Shown piece after piece: positions 12,629 through 22,009 of a stretch of 42,937 bases of DNA. The first letter of the stretch is position 1. The number at the start of each line of letters is the position of its first letter. Both the position numbers and the translations under genes were made by a program. The notes below the pieces were generated by a model that was given only the letters and a program-made list of their open reading frames with translations, was not told where the DNA came from and searched no databases. Source of the DNA: Thermodesulfobacteriota bacterium (lineage in GTDB: Bacteria; Desulfobacterota; Thermodesulfobacteria; Thermodesulfobacteriales; Thermodesulfatatoraceae); the NCBI GenBank assembly GCA_013153725.1, contig JAADDY010000024.1:1-42937 (forward strand), written 5' to 3'.

Positions 12629-13774
12629 ATGAAAATAACGGTCTCGGTAATCAAGGCTGATATCGGCGGCTACGTAGGACACTCCAGCACCCATCCCGCG
12701 GTAGTGGCGAAAGTAGAAGAACACGCCAAGGCCGGCTGTGAGAAAGGGCTTCTCATCGACGCCTCGGTGATCACCTGCGGGGACGACATCGCCATCGTCA
12801 TGACCCACACCAAGGGCAAGGACAACGAAGAAGTGCACAAGCTCGCCTGGGACGCCTTCGTGGCAGGCACCGAGGTCGCCAAAAAGCTCAAACTTTACGG
12901 GGCCGGGCAGGACCTTCTGGCAGACGCCTTTTCCGGAAACGTAAAGGGCATGGGCCCCGGAGTGGCGGAGATGGAGTTCGAAGAGCGCAAAAGCGAACCC
13001 ATCATCGTCTTCTTTGCCGACAAAACCTCCCCCAGCGCCTGGAACCTCCCGCTCTACGAGATGTTTGCCGATCCGATGAACACCGCAGGGCTTGTCATTG
13101 ATCCTTCGATGCACGACGGCTTCTCCTTCGAGGTGATGGACGTCTACTCCGGGAAGGTCGTAAAGCTTGAAACCCCCCGGGAACTCTATGATCTTCTCGT
13201 CTTCATCGGGGCCACCAGCCGGTACGTGGTAAGGGCTGTTTACCGCAACCGTGACGGCGAAATAGGAGCCGCCGCCTCCACCCAGAAGCTTTCTCTCATG
13301 GCTGGCCGTTACGTAGGGAAAGACGACCCGGTCCTCATCGTCCGGGCCCAGAGCGGTTTCCCGGCGGTGGGTGAAGTACTGGAACCCTTTGCCAGGCCCT
13401 GGCTGGTTGAGGGCTGGATGCGTGGTTCCCACACCGGGCCGTTGATGCCGGTTTCCTTCAAGGAAGCGAAACCCACCCGTTTCGACGGGCCACCCAGGGT
13501 GATCGCCGCTGGTTACCAGCTCTGCGAAGGGAAACTCATCGGCCCCAATGATCTCTTCGACGACCCGGCCTTTGATGACGCGCGTCATCGCTGTGCCATC
13601 CTTGCCAATCAGCTCCGGCGGCAGGGCATCTTTGAGCCTCACCGTCTCCCGCCGGAAGAGATGGAATACACCACGCTTCCCAAGGTGCTCGAAAAGCTGA
13701 AAGACCGCTTCGTGGACGTGGGCGAACCCCAGGCCAAGGCACCTGGAAGCGGCGAGGGCGAGATCGCCGAATAA
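12629..13774 (+). CDS. fbp: Archaeal-type (class V) fructose-1,6-bisphosphate aldolase/phosphatase
   Basis: MKITVSVIKADIGGYVGHSSTHPAVV..., VITCGDDIAIVMTHTKG, LYEMFADPMNTAGLVIDPSMHDGFSFEVMDV; ATG at 12629 with AGGAGGAGG upstream. Confidence 0.95.
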   Translation: MKITVSVIKADIGGYVGHSSTHPAVVAKVEEHAKAGCEKGLLIDASVITCGDDIAIVMTHTKGKDNEEVHKLAWDAFVAGTEVAKKLKLYGAGQDLLADAFSGNVKGMGPGVAEMEFEERKSEPIIVFFADKTSPSAWNLPLYEMFADPMNTAGLVIDPSMHDGFSFEVMDVYSGKVVKLETPRELYDLLVFIGATSRYVVRAVYRNRDGEIGAAASTQKLSLMAGRYVGKDDPVLIVRAQSGFPAVGEVLEPFARPWLVEGWMRGSHTGPLMPVSFKEAKPTRFDGPPRVIAAGYQLCEGKLIGPNDLFDDPAFDDARHRCAILANQLRRQGIFEPHRLPPEEMEYTTLPKVLEKLKDRFVDVGEPQAKAPGSGEGEIAE

Positions 13775-13777
13775 AGA

Positions 13778-13799
13778 GGGGGGCATCTGCCCCCCTTTT
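13778..13799 (+). terminator. Rho-independent terminator after fbp
   Basis: GGGGGGCA-TC-TGCCCCCC followed by TTTTCTT. Confidence 0.85.
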
Positions 13800-13838
13800 C
13801 TTGCTACCTCTATCTTCCGCTGGTATAAAACTTCTCCC

Positions 13839-15311
13839 ATGGAAATCTGGTTCCAGAACACCCTTTCTCGCCAAAAAGAGCGCTTCGAACCCCTGGCACC
13901 CCCCAGAGTGACCATGTACGTCTGCGGGGTCACGGCCTACGACGAATCCCACCTGGGGCACGCCCGGGCGGCGGTGGTCTTCGACGTCCTCTACCGCTTT
14001 CTCAAGCATCTGGGGTATGAAGTGCATTACGTACGCAACTTCACCGACATCGACGACAAGATAATCCGCCGCGCCCAGGAGGAAGGCACAAACGCCAAAG
14101 AGCTTGCCGAACGTTACATCCGCTCCTACAAAGAAGACATGGAGGCTCTCAAGGTCCTCCCACCCACCTATGAACCCCGGGCCACCGAACACATCCCTCA
14201 GATCATCGCTCTCATCGAACGCCTCATAGAGAAGGGCTTCGCCTACGTGGTGGAGGGGGACGTCTACTTTGCCGTGGAGAAGTTCCCGGAATACGGGAAG
14301 CTCTCCGGCAGGAACCTCGAAGAAATGCGCGCCGGGGCGCGTATCTCTGTCTCGGAGAAGAAACGCCATCCCCTCGACTTTGCTCTCTGGAAGGCGGAAA
14401 AACCAGGCGAGCCCTCCTGGGAAAGCCCCTGGGGCCGTGGCAGACCGGGCTGGCATATTGAGTGTTCCGCCATGGCCATGCACTATCTCGGGGAGACCAT
14501 CGACATCCACGGTGGGGGCCTGGACCTCATCTTCCCGCACCACGAGAACGAAATCGCCCAGAGTGAGGCTGCCACCGGCAAACCCTTCGTCAGGTACTGG
14601 CTTCACAACGGGATGGTCACCGTGGAGCGGGAAAAGATGTCAAAGAGCCTTGGAAACTTCGTCACCATCAAACATATGCTTGCCAGCCACCACCCGGAGG
14701 CCCTGCGTCTCTTTCTCCTCTCCATGCACTACCGCAGCCCCCTCGACTATTCCGAAAAAGTAGTCTCAGACCACGAAAAGGCCCTCGAGGGCTTCTACGA
14801 AACCCTCTATCTTCTAAGAAAGCTGAAGCCGGTGGCGGAAGAGCCTCCCAAGAAGCACCGGAAACCCCTGGAAGAAGCAAGCCAGGCCATCGCCACCTTT
14901 GAAGAGCGGTTTCTCAAGGCCCTGGCTGACGATCTCAACACCGCCAGGGCCATCGGGGAGATGTTTGCCCTGGAGCGCATCCTGAACGGGCTCCTCAAGC
15001 TCTGCGGCCGCTTCCCCTCCGCCGCACACCTGGAAGTAGCCCGGAAGGGAGAAGAAACCGTCCGCAAGCTTGCCGGAAACATCCTCGGGATCCTCGAAGA
15101 AGAACCGGAGACTTTCATCGAGGCCCGACGGGAGGCCGCCCTCAAAGAACGCGGGCTCTCTCGTGAGGAGATCGAAAGACTCATCACCGAACGAGAAGAA
15201 GCCCGTAAGGAGAAGGATTTTTCGAGGGCTGACGCCATCAGAGACGATCTGGCAGAAAAGGGAATCGAACTTCGAGACACCCCCTGGGGGACCTTCTGGA
15301 AGGTGACATGA
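13839..15311 (+). CDS. cysS: Cysteinyl-tRNA synthetase
   Basis: [59 protein letters not shown]. Confidence 0.97.
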   Translation: MEIWFQNTLSRQKERFEPLAPPRVTMYVCGVTAYDESHLGHARAAVVFDVLYRFLKHLGYEVHYVRNFTDIDDKIIRRAQEEGTNAKELAERYIRSYKEDMEALKVLPPTYEPRATEHIPQIIALIERLIEKGFAYVVEGDVYFAVEKFPEYGKLSGRNLEEMRAGARISVSEKKRHPLDFALWKAEKPGEPSWESPWGRGRPGWHIECSAMAMHYLGETIDIHGGGLDLIFPHHENEIAQSEAATGKPFVRYWLHNGMVTVEREKMSKSLGNFVTIKHMLASHHPEALRLFLLSMHYRSPLDYSEKVVSDHEKALEGFYETLYLLRKLKPVAEEPPKKHRKPLEEASQAIATFEERFLKALADDLNTARAIGEMFALERILNGLLKLCGRFPSAAHLEVARKGEETVRKLAGNILGILEEEPETFIEARREAALKERGLSREEIERLITEREEARKEKDFSRADAIRDDLAEKGIELRDTPWGTFWKVT

Positions 15312-15841
15312 AGCTTCCCTTACCCTGGATAGATATCTTTGTTCTGGCGGTTCTGTTCTTTTTCATCATTCGTAACGCCTGGATCGGCTTTTTGCGGGGG
15401 CTATCGTCCCTGGCGGGGCTTGCGGCCGGCTATTTTGTCTCCCTGCGGTACGGAGGCGTCATAGAAAACATCCTGGCTCCCTGGTTCCCTCATGGCTGGC
15501 TCAAGCTGGCCTCTTACGCCCTGGCTTTTGTACTGGGGTTTCTCCTGGTCTTCATCGCGGTGGAAATCCTGGTACGCCTCTTCAAGAAGGCCCATCTTTC
15601 CTGGATAGATCATCTCCTGGGGGCTATTCTCGGAGGGGTCAAGGGAATCCTGCTTTTGAGCCTTCTTTTCATCCTCCTCACCACCTTCTACCCTCAGGGA
15701 GAGAGCCTCTTTCGCGGCTCCTACACCTACCCCTATCTCATGAAGGGGGCCCGGTTTCTGGCGGATATCTTCCCCTCCAAGATCAAGTCCCGTTTCAACT
15801 ACAATCTGCGGCGCATCCTGGACTATGAAAAAAAGAACTGA
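15308..15841 (+). CDS. CvpA family membrane protein
   Basis: WIDIFVLAVLFFFIIRNAWIGFLRGLSSLAGLAAGYFVSLRY; multi-TM; overlaps cysS by 4 nt. Confidence 0.85.
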   Translation: MKLPLPWIDIFVLAVLFFFIIRNAWIGFLRGLSSLAGLAAGYFVSLRYGGVIENILAPWFPHGWLKLASYALAFVLGFLLVFIAVEILVRLFKKAHLSWIDHLLGAILGGVKGILLLSLLFILLTTFYPQGESLFRGSYTYPYLMKGARFLADIFPSKIKSRFNYNLRRILDYEKKN

Positions 15842-16631
15842 TTTCGAAGAGCTCGGCCCTCTTTTCGTGAAACTGGTAGAAATCGTAGCCCGTTTGCGGG
15901 CCCCTGACGGCTGCCCCTGGGATCGTAAGCAGACCCCCCAAACCCTCAAAAAGTACGTCCTCGAAGAGGCCTACGAGGTGAGTGAGGCCATCGATCAGGG
16001 TGAGCCGCTCCTCGTCTGCGAAGAAATCGGAGACCTCCTCTTTCTTCTGGTCTTCCTCGGCTATCTTTACGAAGAAGCCGGAGCCTTTCGCCTGGCAGAC
16101 ATGCTGAAACTCTGCGCCGAAAAGATGATCCGCCGGCATCCCCACGTCTTTGGAGAAAGAAAACTCTCCGAAGCCGAAGAGGTCATCTCGCAATGGCAAA
16201 AAATAAAGGAAAAAGAGGCCCAGGCCAAAGGCAAGAGCTCCTCCGTCCTGGGAGATCTGCCCAAGAACCTTCCCGCCCTCCAGAGGGCCTTCCGCCTGGG
16301 GGAGAGAGCGAGCCGCGTGGGGTTTGACTGGGAAAGCGCCGAAGATCTCTTCCCCAAACTTCAGGAAGAAATGGCCGAGCTTTCAGAGGCCGTAGAACGC
16401 CAAGAAAAGGAAGAAATCTTCGAAGAGCTGGGAGATCTCCTCTTTACCGTGGCCAATCTTTCTCGCAAGCTTGGCATCAACCCTGAAGAGGCCCTGAAAG
16501 CGGCCAACGAAAAATTCGAGAGGCGTTTCCGCGAACTTGAGAGTCGTCTCAGGACTCAAGGCAAAGACCTGAAAGATGTCCCTCTTTCTGAGATGGACGC
16601 CCTCTGGGAAGAAATCAAAAAGGGGCGCTGA
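15825..16631 (+). CDS. mazG: Nucleoside triphosphate pyrophosphohydrolase MazG
   Basis: LRAPDGCPWDRKQTPQTLKKYVLEEAYEVSEAI, EEIGDLLFLLVF; duplicated second MazG domain EELGDLLFTVANLSRKLGINPEEALKAANEKFERRF. Confidence 0.96.
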   Translation: MKKRTDFEELGPLFVKLVEIVARLRAPDGCPWDRKQTPQTLKKYVLEEAYEVSEAIDQGEPLLVCEEIGDLLFLLVFLGYLYEEAGAFRLADMLKLCAEKMIRRHPHVFGERKLSEAEEVISQWQKIKEKEAQAKGKSSSVLGDLPKNLPALQRAFRLGERASRVGFDWESAEDLFPKLQEEMAELSEAVERQEKEEIFEELGDLLFTVANLSRKLGINPEEALKAANEKFERRFRELESRLRTQGKDLKDVPLSEMDALWEEIKKGR

Positions 16632-16642
16632 AGCGCCCCTTT
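16619..16642. terminator. Bidirectional terminator between convergent mazG and SOR
   Basis: AAAGGGGCGCT-GA-AGCGCCCCTTT, overlapping the mazG stop. Confidence 0.85.
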
Positions 16643-16646
16643 ACTT

Positions 16647-17138
16647 CTAGATTACTTTGATCTCAAACGGGTCACTGATCCAGGTGCCGTGGAGATTGCA
16701 GTTTTCCACGGCCTCGAGTTTGGTACTCTGGTTTAGACGAATCTTGAAAGTGGCCTCAGAGGCCGCGACACCACCCACCGGATAGTCCACCTCGGCAATC
16801 TTTCTTCCATCCGCCAGGAGATAGATCTTGGTGATCCAGTGTTTGGGGGTAGAAGGATGGGTTACCATGAAACCCACCTTGACTTTGACCTCAAACCATT
16901 CCCCCGCCCCCACCACCCTGGGTGCTATGATGGCTGGCACGTGCTTCTTTTCCATCATAGAGGGATTGTTGCGATTTTTTAGGCGCAAAAACCCCTCTCC
17001 TTCCTCTTTGGCTGCCGGAACGTACTTGTCTCTATATTCTTTGATCTTTCTCTCAAAATCGTAGGCATTGGCCTCTTTGAGGGTGGCCAAAAGGGCTAAA
17101 CCTCCCAAGGCTCCCTTCAAAAAATCCCTCCTTTCCAT
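16647..17138 (-). CDS. Superoxide reductase / neelaredoxin-type desulfoferrodoxin family protein with Tat signal peptide
   Basis: MERRDFLKGALGGLALLATLKEANA Tat leader; SOR motifs KKHVPAI, THPSTPKHWI, CNLHGTW. Listed ORF start (17213) is too long; ATG at 17138 follows GGAGGGTGTG. Confidence 0.85.
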   Translation of the reverse strand: MERRDFLKGALGGLALLATLKEANAYDFERKIKEYRDKYVPAAKEEGEGFLRLKNRNNPSMMEKKHVPAIIAPRVVGAGEWFEVKVKVGFMVTHPSTPKHWITKIYLLADGRKIAEVDYPVGGVAASEATFKIRLNQSTKLEAVENCNLHGTWISDPFEIKVI

Positions 17139-17184
17139 CACACCCTCCTTCTCAGATATGGTTTGGCGCGTCTTCTTTAAAAGA

Positions 17185-17213
17185 ATTATAAGTTCGAAAG
17201 CCTGAAAAGCCAA
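17185..17213 (-). promoter_or_regulatory. sigma70-type promoter of the SOR gene
   Basis: Minus strand TTGGCT-N17-TATAAT, about 50 bp upstream of the ATG. Confidence 0.7.
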
Positions 17214-17229
17214 GAAGAAATTTAAATGT

Positions 17230-17616
17230 TTAAAGATAGCGCCGGATCTTCAGATCCTCATCGATAACGTGGTTGATGAGCCAATCTCGCAGGAAGTGCA
17301 GGAGTTCCATCTTGGTGGCGAAGCCGTGGTCAAACTTTTCCTTGAAGGCAAAGACTTCCATCAAGAGTCTTTCGTGCTCTCGACGGTGGTGCTCAAGTTC
17401 CGGGAATCCGATACGCTCCATCAAGTCTTCCTCATCCTGGAAGTGCTCCTCCGCGTAACGCACGAGTTCCATGAGGACACGATCGATCAGTCTCTTGGGA
17501 CAGGCTGCCTGGACCCGATCGTACAGGAAATTGAGGAGGGAGACGAGACTTCGGTGCTGGTTATCGATCTTGGAGTCCCCGATACAGTAGCAGGGTTTCC
17601 AAAGGACAAAACTCAT
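17230..17616 (-). CDS. Bacteriohemerythrin
   Basis: All diiron motifs: NQHRSL, EEHFQDEE, HHRREH, HVIDED; likely start MSFVLW at 17616. Confidence 0.93.
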   Translation of the reverse strand: MSFVLWKPCYCIGDSKIDNQHRSLVSLLNFLYDRVQAACPKRLIDRVLMELVRYAEEHFQDEEDLMERIGFPELEHHRREHERLLMEVFAFKEKFDHGFATKMELLHFLRDWLINHVIDEDLKIRRYL

Positions 17617-17720
17617 TTTGGGCCACCTCCGGTCTAGAGTTTGGCCCACCCCTCACACTAAGATTTTCGGTATTTCGACAAAGTATCACAAATTATGCAC
17701 TTTTATTTAAGTTCAGCTGA

Positions 17721-20700
17721 TCAATCCGATTGATTCGTACGAAAAAGCTTCTTCAAATCTTCCAAAACCAGGTAGGTGCAGGGGATGATGAGAAGCGTGA
17801 TGAGAGTGGCGAAGAGGACCCCAAAGCCCAGGCTGATGGCCATGGGGATCAAGACCCGGGCCTGCAGGCTCTTCTCGAAGATCATGGGCATCAGCCCCAC
17901 GAAGGTGGTAAGGGTGGTGAGCACGATGGGGCGGAAGCGCCTTTGAGCCGCCTCTACCACCGCGGAGAAGGCCCTCTGACCCTGCTCACGGAGGCGATTC
18001 GTCAAGTCGAGGAGGACCAGGGAGTCGTTGACCACCACCCCGGAGAGCCCGACGATGCCGAAAAAGCTCAAGATATTGAGATGGTAGCCCATGATTTTGT
18101 GCCCCAGAAAGGCCCCGATGATGCCGAAGGGAACGGCGAACATGATCACCAGGGGCTGGAGATAGGACCTCAGTGGAATGGCAAGCAGGGCAAAGATGGC
18201 GAGCTGGGCCACGAAGAAACCTTTTACCACGTCCCGCATGGCCTCGCGTTGCCGCCGCCCTTCCCCTTCGATGGAATAAACCAGCCCCGGATACTTGGCC
18301 TTGAGGGCCGGCAGGAATTCTTTCTTGAGATAGTCCCTGATCTCCGCGGCGTTGGCGACCTTTTCGTCAACCTCTGCCAGGACCCGGATCACCCTGCGGC
18401 AATCAAGCCTCTCGAGGGTGACGTAGCTTTCCCCGCGTTCGAGACGGGCCACTTCTTCAAGCGGGATCTCGCGGCCATCTGAAAGATGAAGCCGCAAATT
18501 CTCAAGGCTCCAGAGGGAGGACCGGGCCGCCGCGGGATAGCGCACCAGGACCTGGACTTCGTCCTCCCCTCTCTGCACCCGCAGGGCTTCGGCCCCGTAA
18601 AAGGCGTGTCTTACGGTGCGGGCCACGTCTTCGAGAGTTACCCCGAGGCTCCTTGCCCCTTCACGCAGACGAAGTTTTATCTCTTCCTTGCCGGGAAGGA
18701 AGCTGTCTTCGATGTCGTGAACGCCCGGGATGCGGGAAAGCTCCTTTTTGAGCTCCTCTACCGCAGCGAGAAGGGCCTTTTCATCGCGCAGGGAAAGGGC
18801 CACTTCGATGGCTTTCCCCAGACCAAAGAGCTCGCTCTGAAAGAGGACCCCCTCGGCCCCCGGCACCTCCCCCACCTTCTGACGCCACTTTCGGACTATC
18901 TCTCGCGTGCTAATACCCGGGCGCTTCTCACCGGGAACGAGCTCGATCGTTACCTGGGCCAGATGGGAACCCATGCTTGGCCTTCCGGCTTTGGGGCCGT
19001 GACGGGCCTGGTGGACCCCGATCATGATCATGGAATATTCCACCAGGGGTTTGCCGTATTTCTCTTCGTATTCCTTCACCACCTCAAGGCCCTTTTTTTC
19101 GATCTCACGGGCGATGGCCAGGGTGCGGGAGACCGGGGTGCCGGCTGGCATGGTGAGATAGCAGTTGATGTCGTCGCTTTCCACCCGCGGGAAGAAGGTG
19201 AACTTGATCCGGCCCCCGAGCCAGAGGGCCAGAGAAAGGATAAGGATGGCAAGGGCCCCGGCAAGCGTGGCGTAACGCCAGCGCAAACAGAAAACGAGAA
19301 GCCGCCGGTAGGGGCCAGAGACGAATCTCTTGAGCCCCCGGGCGAGAAAACTCGCCCCCTCCGGAGAGATGCGCCCCCTGGTGGCGGCCAGATGGGCCGG
19401 CAACACGAAAAGGGCTTCAAGAAGGGAACCAAGAAGCACCAGAATCACCACGATGGGAATGACCCGGATGAACTTCCCGAGCACCCCAGTGCCGTAAAGG
19501 AGGGGCCAGAAGGCCGCCATGGTGGTGAGCACGGCAAAGATCACCGGCCGGGCCACCTCTGTGGTGCCCTCTACCGCGGCCTGAAGGGGTGGGACCTCCT
19601 CTTCTCGAAGCCGAAAGACGTTTTCTCCGATGACGATGGCGTCGTCCACCACGATGCCCAGGACCAGGATGAAGGCGAAGAGCGAGACCATGTTGATGGA
19701 GACGTCGAAGTAGGGCATGAGAAAGAGCGCCGTGGCAAAGGAGATGGGAATTCCCAGCATGATCCAGAAAGAAAGCCTAGGATTCAGAAAAAAGCCGAGC
19801 ATCACGATCACGAGGATCATCCCGAGGCCCATGTTCTTGAAGAGGAGAAAGAGTCGGGCCTTGAGGATCTGGGAGTGATCCTCGAAGATCTCAAGCGAAA
19901 GCCCTTCTGGCAGGTGGGCCTTGAGGATGGGGAAGTACTCGTTCACCGCCTTGGAGATGGTGAGCACGTTCTGATTTCCAAGACGGAAGACCTCGATCAC
20001 CGCCGCCCGCTTGCCCTTGAAGTAGGCGAAAAGGTCGATGATATCGCGAAATTCGTCTTTTACCGTGGCAAGGCTCCGGAGCTTGATCTCCGTGCCCTCC
20101 GGAGAGGAAATGATGGGAAGTTCGCTATAGCCCCGGGCGTAATACTTCTTGCCCTGGGCCCGAAGCAGGATCTCTTTGGAGGGGTCGAGGATGCGCCCTG
20201 CCGGAAGATCGAGACTTTCCTGCCGGATGATACGGGCGATCTCAAAGAGGCTCAGGCCATACTTCCTCAGGGTCTCCTCCGAGACCTCCACGTGGATCTC
20301 CGCGGGCCGCAGGGCAAAATAGGCGACCTCCGTGACCTCGGGCAGGGAAAGGAGTTCCTCCTTCACCCTCTCGGCCCAGTACTTGAGGGTGGCCTCAGAG
20401 ACGTCACCGTAAAGGGCGATGTTGATGACCGGGTAGCGGCGGGTCACCTGGCGCACGATGGGTCGTTCCGCCTCCTCGGGAAGGATGGTGAGGCTGTCCA
20501 CCTCCACCTTGATGTCGTCGTAAAGTTTGTTGACGTCCCAGCCCTTCATCACCTCCACGGTGATCTTCCCGAGACCCTCCGCGGCCATGGAGTAAATGCG
20601 TTCGATACCAGGAAGCCCCGAGATGCGCTCTTCGATGGGGCGAATGACGGAATCTTCCACTTCGTCCGGAGAGGCCCCGCGGTACTCCACCCGGACCTCG

Positions 20701-20837
20701 ATCTGATCCAGGGCCACCTCGGGAAAGATCTCCACCTTGAGATGAAAGGCCGAAAAGAGGCCCGCCGCCAGGAGAAAGAACATCAAAAGATTGGCTGCGA
20801 CGTGGTTTTCGGCAAACCAAGCGATGAGGGTCTTCAT
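17721..20837 (-). CDS. RND-family (AcrB/HAE1-like) efflux inner-membrane transporter
   Basis: 1038 aa; MKTLIAWFAENHVAANLLMFFLLAAGLFSAFHLKVEIFPEV, GIVVDDAIVIGENVFRLREE, FFGIVGLSGVVVNDSLVLLDLTNRLREQG. Confidence 0.96.
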   Translation of the reverse strand: MKTLIAWFAENHVAANLLMFFLLAAGLFSAFHLKVEIFPEVALDQIEVRVEYRGASPDEVEDSVIRPIEERISGLPGIERIYSMAAEGLGKITVEVMKGWDVNKLYDDIKVEVDSLTILPEEAERPIVRQVTRRYPVINIALYGDVSEATLKYWAERVKEELLSLPEVTEVAYFALRPAEIHVEVSEETLRKYGLSLFEIARIIRQESLDLPAGRILDPSKEILLRAQGKKYYARGYSELPIISSPEGTEIKLRSLATVKDEFRDIIDLFAYFKGKRAAVIEVFRLGNQNVLTISKAVNEYFPILKAHLPEGLSLEIFEDHSQILKARLFLLFKNMGLGMILVIVMLGFFLNPRLSFWIMLGIPISFATALFLMPYFDVSINMVSLFAFILVLGIVVDDAIVIGENVFRLREEEVPPLQAAVEGTTEVARPVIFAVLTTMAAFWPLLYGTGVLGKFIRVIPIVVILVLLGSLLEALFVLPAHLAATRGRISPEGASFLARGLKRFVSGPYRRLLVFCLRWRYATLAGALAILILSLALWLGGRIKFTFFPRVESDDINCYLTMPAGTPVSRTLAIAREIEKKGLEVVKEYEEKYGKPLVEYSMIMIGVHQARHGPKAGRPSMGSHLAQVTIELVPGEKRPGISTREIVRKWRQKVGEVPGAEGVLFQSELFGLGKAIEVALSLRDEKALLAAVEELKKELSRIPGVHDIEDSFLPGKEEIKLRLREGARSLGVTLEDVARTVRHAFYGAEALRVQRGEDEVQVLVRYPAAARSSLWSLENLRLHLSDGREIPLEEVARLERGESYVTLERLDCRRVIRVLAEVDEKVANAAEIRDYLKKEFLPALKAKYPGLVYSIEGEGRRQREAMRDVVKGFFVAQLAIFALLAIPLRSYLQPLVIMFAVPFGIIGAFLGHKIMGYHLNILSFFGIVGLSGVVVNDSLVLLDLTNRLREQGQRAFSAVVEAAQRRFRPIVLTTLTTFVGLMPMIFEKSLQARVLIPMAISLGFGVLFATLITLLIIPCTYLVLEDLKKLFRTNQSD

Positions 20838-22009
20838 GGTGCGATTCTTACTTTCATCCCGGGGAAGGGCCCGGCCAGGCGGGAGAGTACCACCTGGTCT
20901 CCGGCCTTAAGCCCTTGTCTCAGGAGGGCCTCTTCCCGGCCAAAGTAAAGGACTTCCACCTCCCGCCTCGCAAGACGGCCCTCTTCCACCACCCAGACTA
21001 TCCAGCGCCCTTCCTCCAGATGAAGCGCTTTGCGAGGCAGCACGAAAACCCCGGAATACTCTTGCCCCCAGAGTTCCACCCGGGCGAAAAAGCCCGGGAG
21101 CAGGGAGGGATGACGCCGGAAGGGGTCTTTCACCCTCACGAAGAGATCGAGGAGCCGGGTCTTTTCGTCGGCTTTGGCCGCGGCCCGAACGATCCTTCCC
21201 GGCCAATTTTCCTCTCTCTCCCCCAGCCTCACGAAGACGAGCGCCCGAGAACCTTCCCCCCGGGTGTTGAAACCCGGAATCTTGAGCCAGGGCAAGAATT
21301 TAGCCTCCAGCGGCACACGGACTTCCACGGCGGAGGCGTCGTAAATTTTGCCAAGCACCATGCCGGGGGAAACGTATTGCCCCACCTCCACGTCCGCCTC
21401 AATTACCACACCATCGAAGGGGGCCTTGATCTCCGTGCGGGCAAGATCGAGAGCAGCCTTCTTCACCTTGGCCTCCGCCGCCAGAACCCGCGCTTTGGCC
21501 GCCTCAAGCTGGGGCTCCTTGAGCACCAGAGGTGAAGGGGGAGTCTTGTGTCTCAGGATCTCGTACCATTCGGTCCTGGCAGCCTGGGCCTCGGCCTCTA
21601 TCTGGGCCAGCTGCCGGCGAGCCTCTTCGAGCTCTGCTTTGGCCAGAGCAAGAGCTGCTTCGTAGTCCCGCGGATCTATCCTGAGGAGGAGCTCCCCCTT
21701 TTTGAACCGGCCACCTGCCACCAGACGAGGCGATACGTAGAGGACCCTTCCTGCCACCTCCGGAACGATTTGCCCGGTACGCAGGGGATAAACCGTCCCG
21801 AAGCCTTCTATCTTTATCCGGTAGCTCTGGGGGGAGATCTCCTTCACCCTGACGAGCGGGGGGTGGGGTCTTAGTTTGCGTTTTTTGAGCTTGGGCTTGG
21901 TGTGCAGGAGATAAAGGGCCCCTCCTATTCCAACGGAAAGGAGCAAGAGCACCAAAAGGAGATGAAAAAATGTTTTCTTCCTCATGATCCTGGCGAAAAT
22001 TCCGGCCAT
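20834..22009 (-). CDS. RND efflux periplasmic adaptor (membrane fusion protein)
   Basis: GFGTVYPLRTGQIVPEVAGRVLYVSPRLVAGGRFKKGELLLRIDPRDYEAAL, IKAPFDGVVIEADVEVGQYVSPG; 4-nt overlap with the RND gene. Confidence 0.94.
   Translation of the reverse strand: MAGIFARIMRKKTFFHLLLVLLLLSVGIGGALYLLHTKPKLKKRKLRPHPPLVRVKEISPQSYRIKIEGFGTVYPLRTGQIVPEVAGRVLYVSPRLVAGGRFKKGELLLRIDPRDYEAALALAKAELEEARRQLAQIEAEAQAARTEWYEILRHKTPPSPLVLKEPQLEAAKARVLAAEAKVKKAALDLARTEIKAPFDGVVIEADVEVGQYVSPGMVLGKIYDASAVEVRVPLEAKFLPWLKIPGFNTRGEGSRALVFVRLGEREENWPGRIVRAAAKADEKTRLLDLFVRVKDPFRRHPSLLPGFFARVELWGQEYSGVFVLPRKALHLEEGRWIVWVVEEGRLARREVEVLYFGREEALLRQGLKAGDQVVLSRLAGPFPGMKVRIAP

Noticed and set aside
12590-13933. 447-aa minus-strand ORF
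   Set aside because: Antisense shadow of fbp.
18486-20948. 820-aa plus-strand ORF
   Set aside because: Antisense to the clear RND transporter; low-complexity H/G/D/E-rich composition typical of antisense frames in GC-rich genes.
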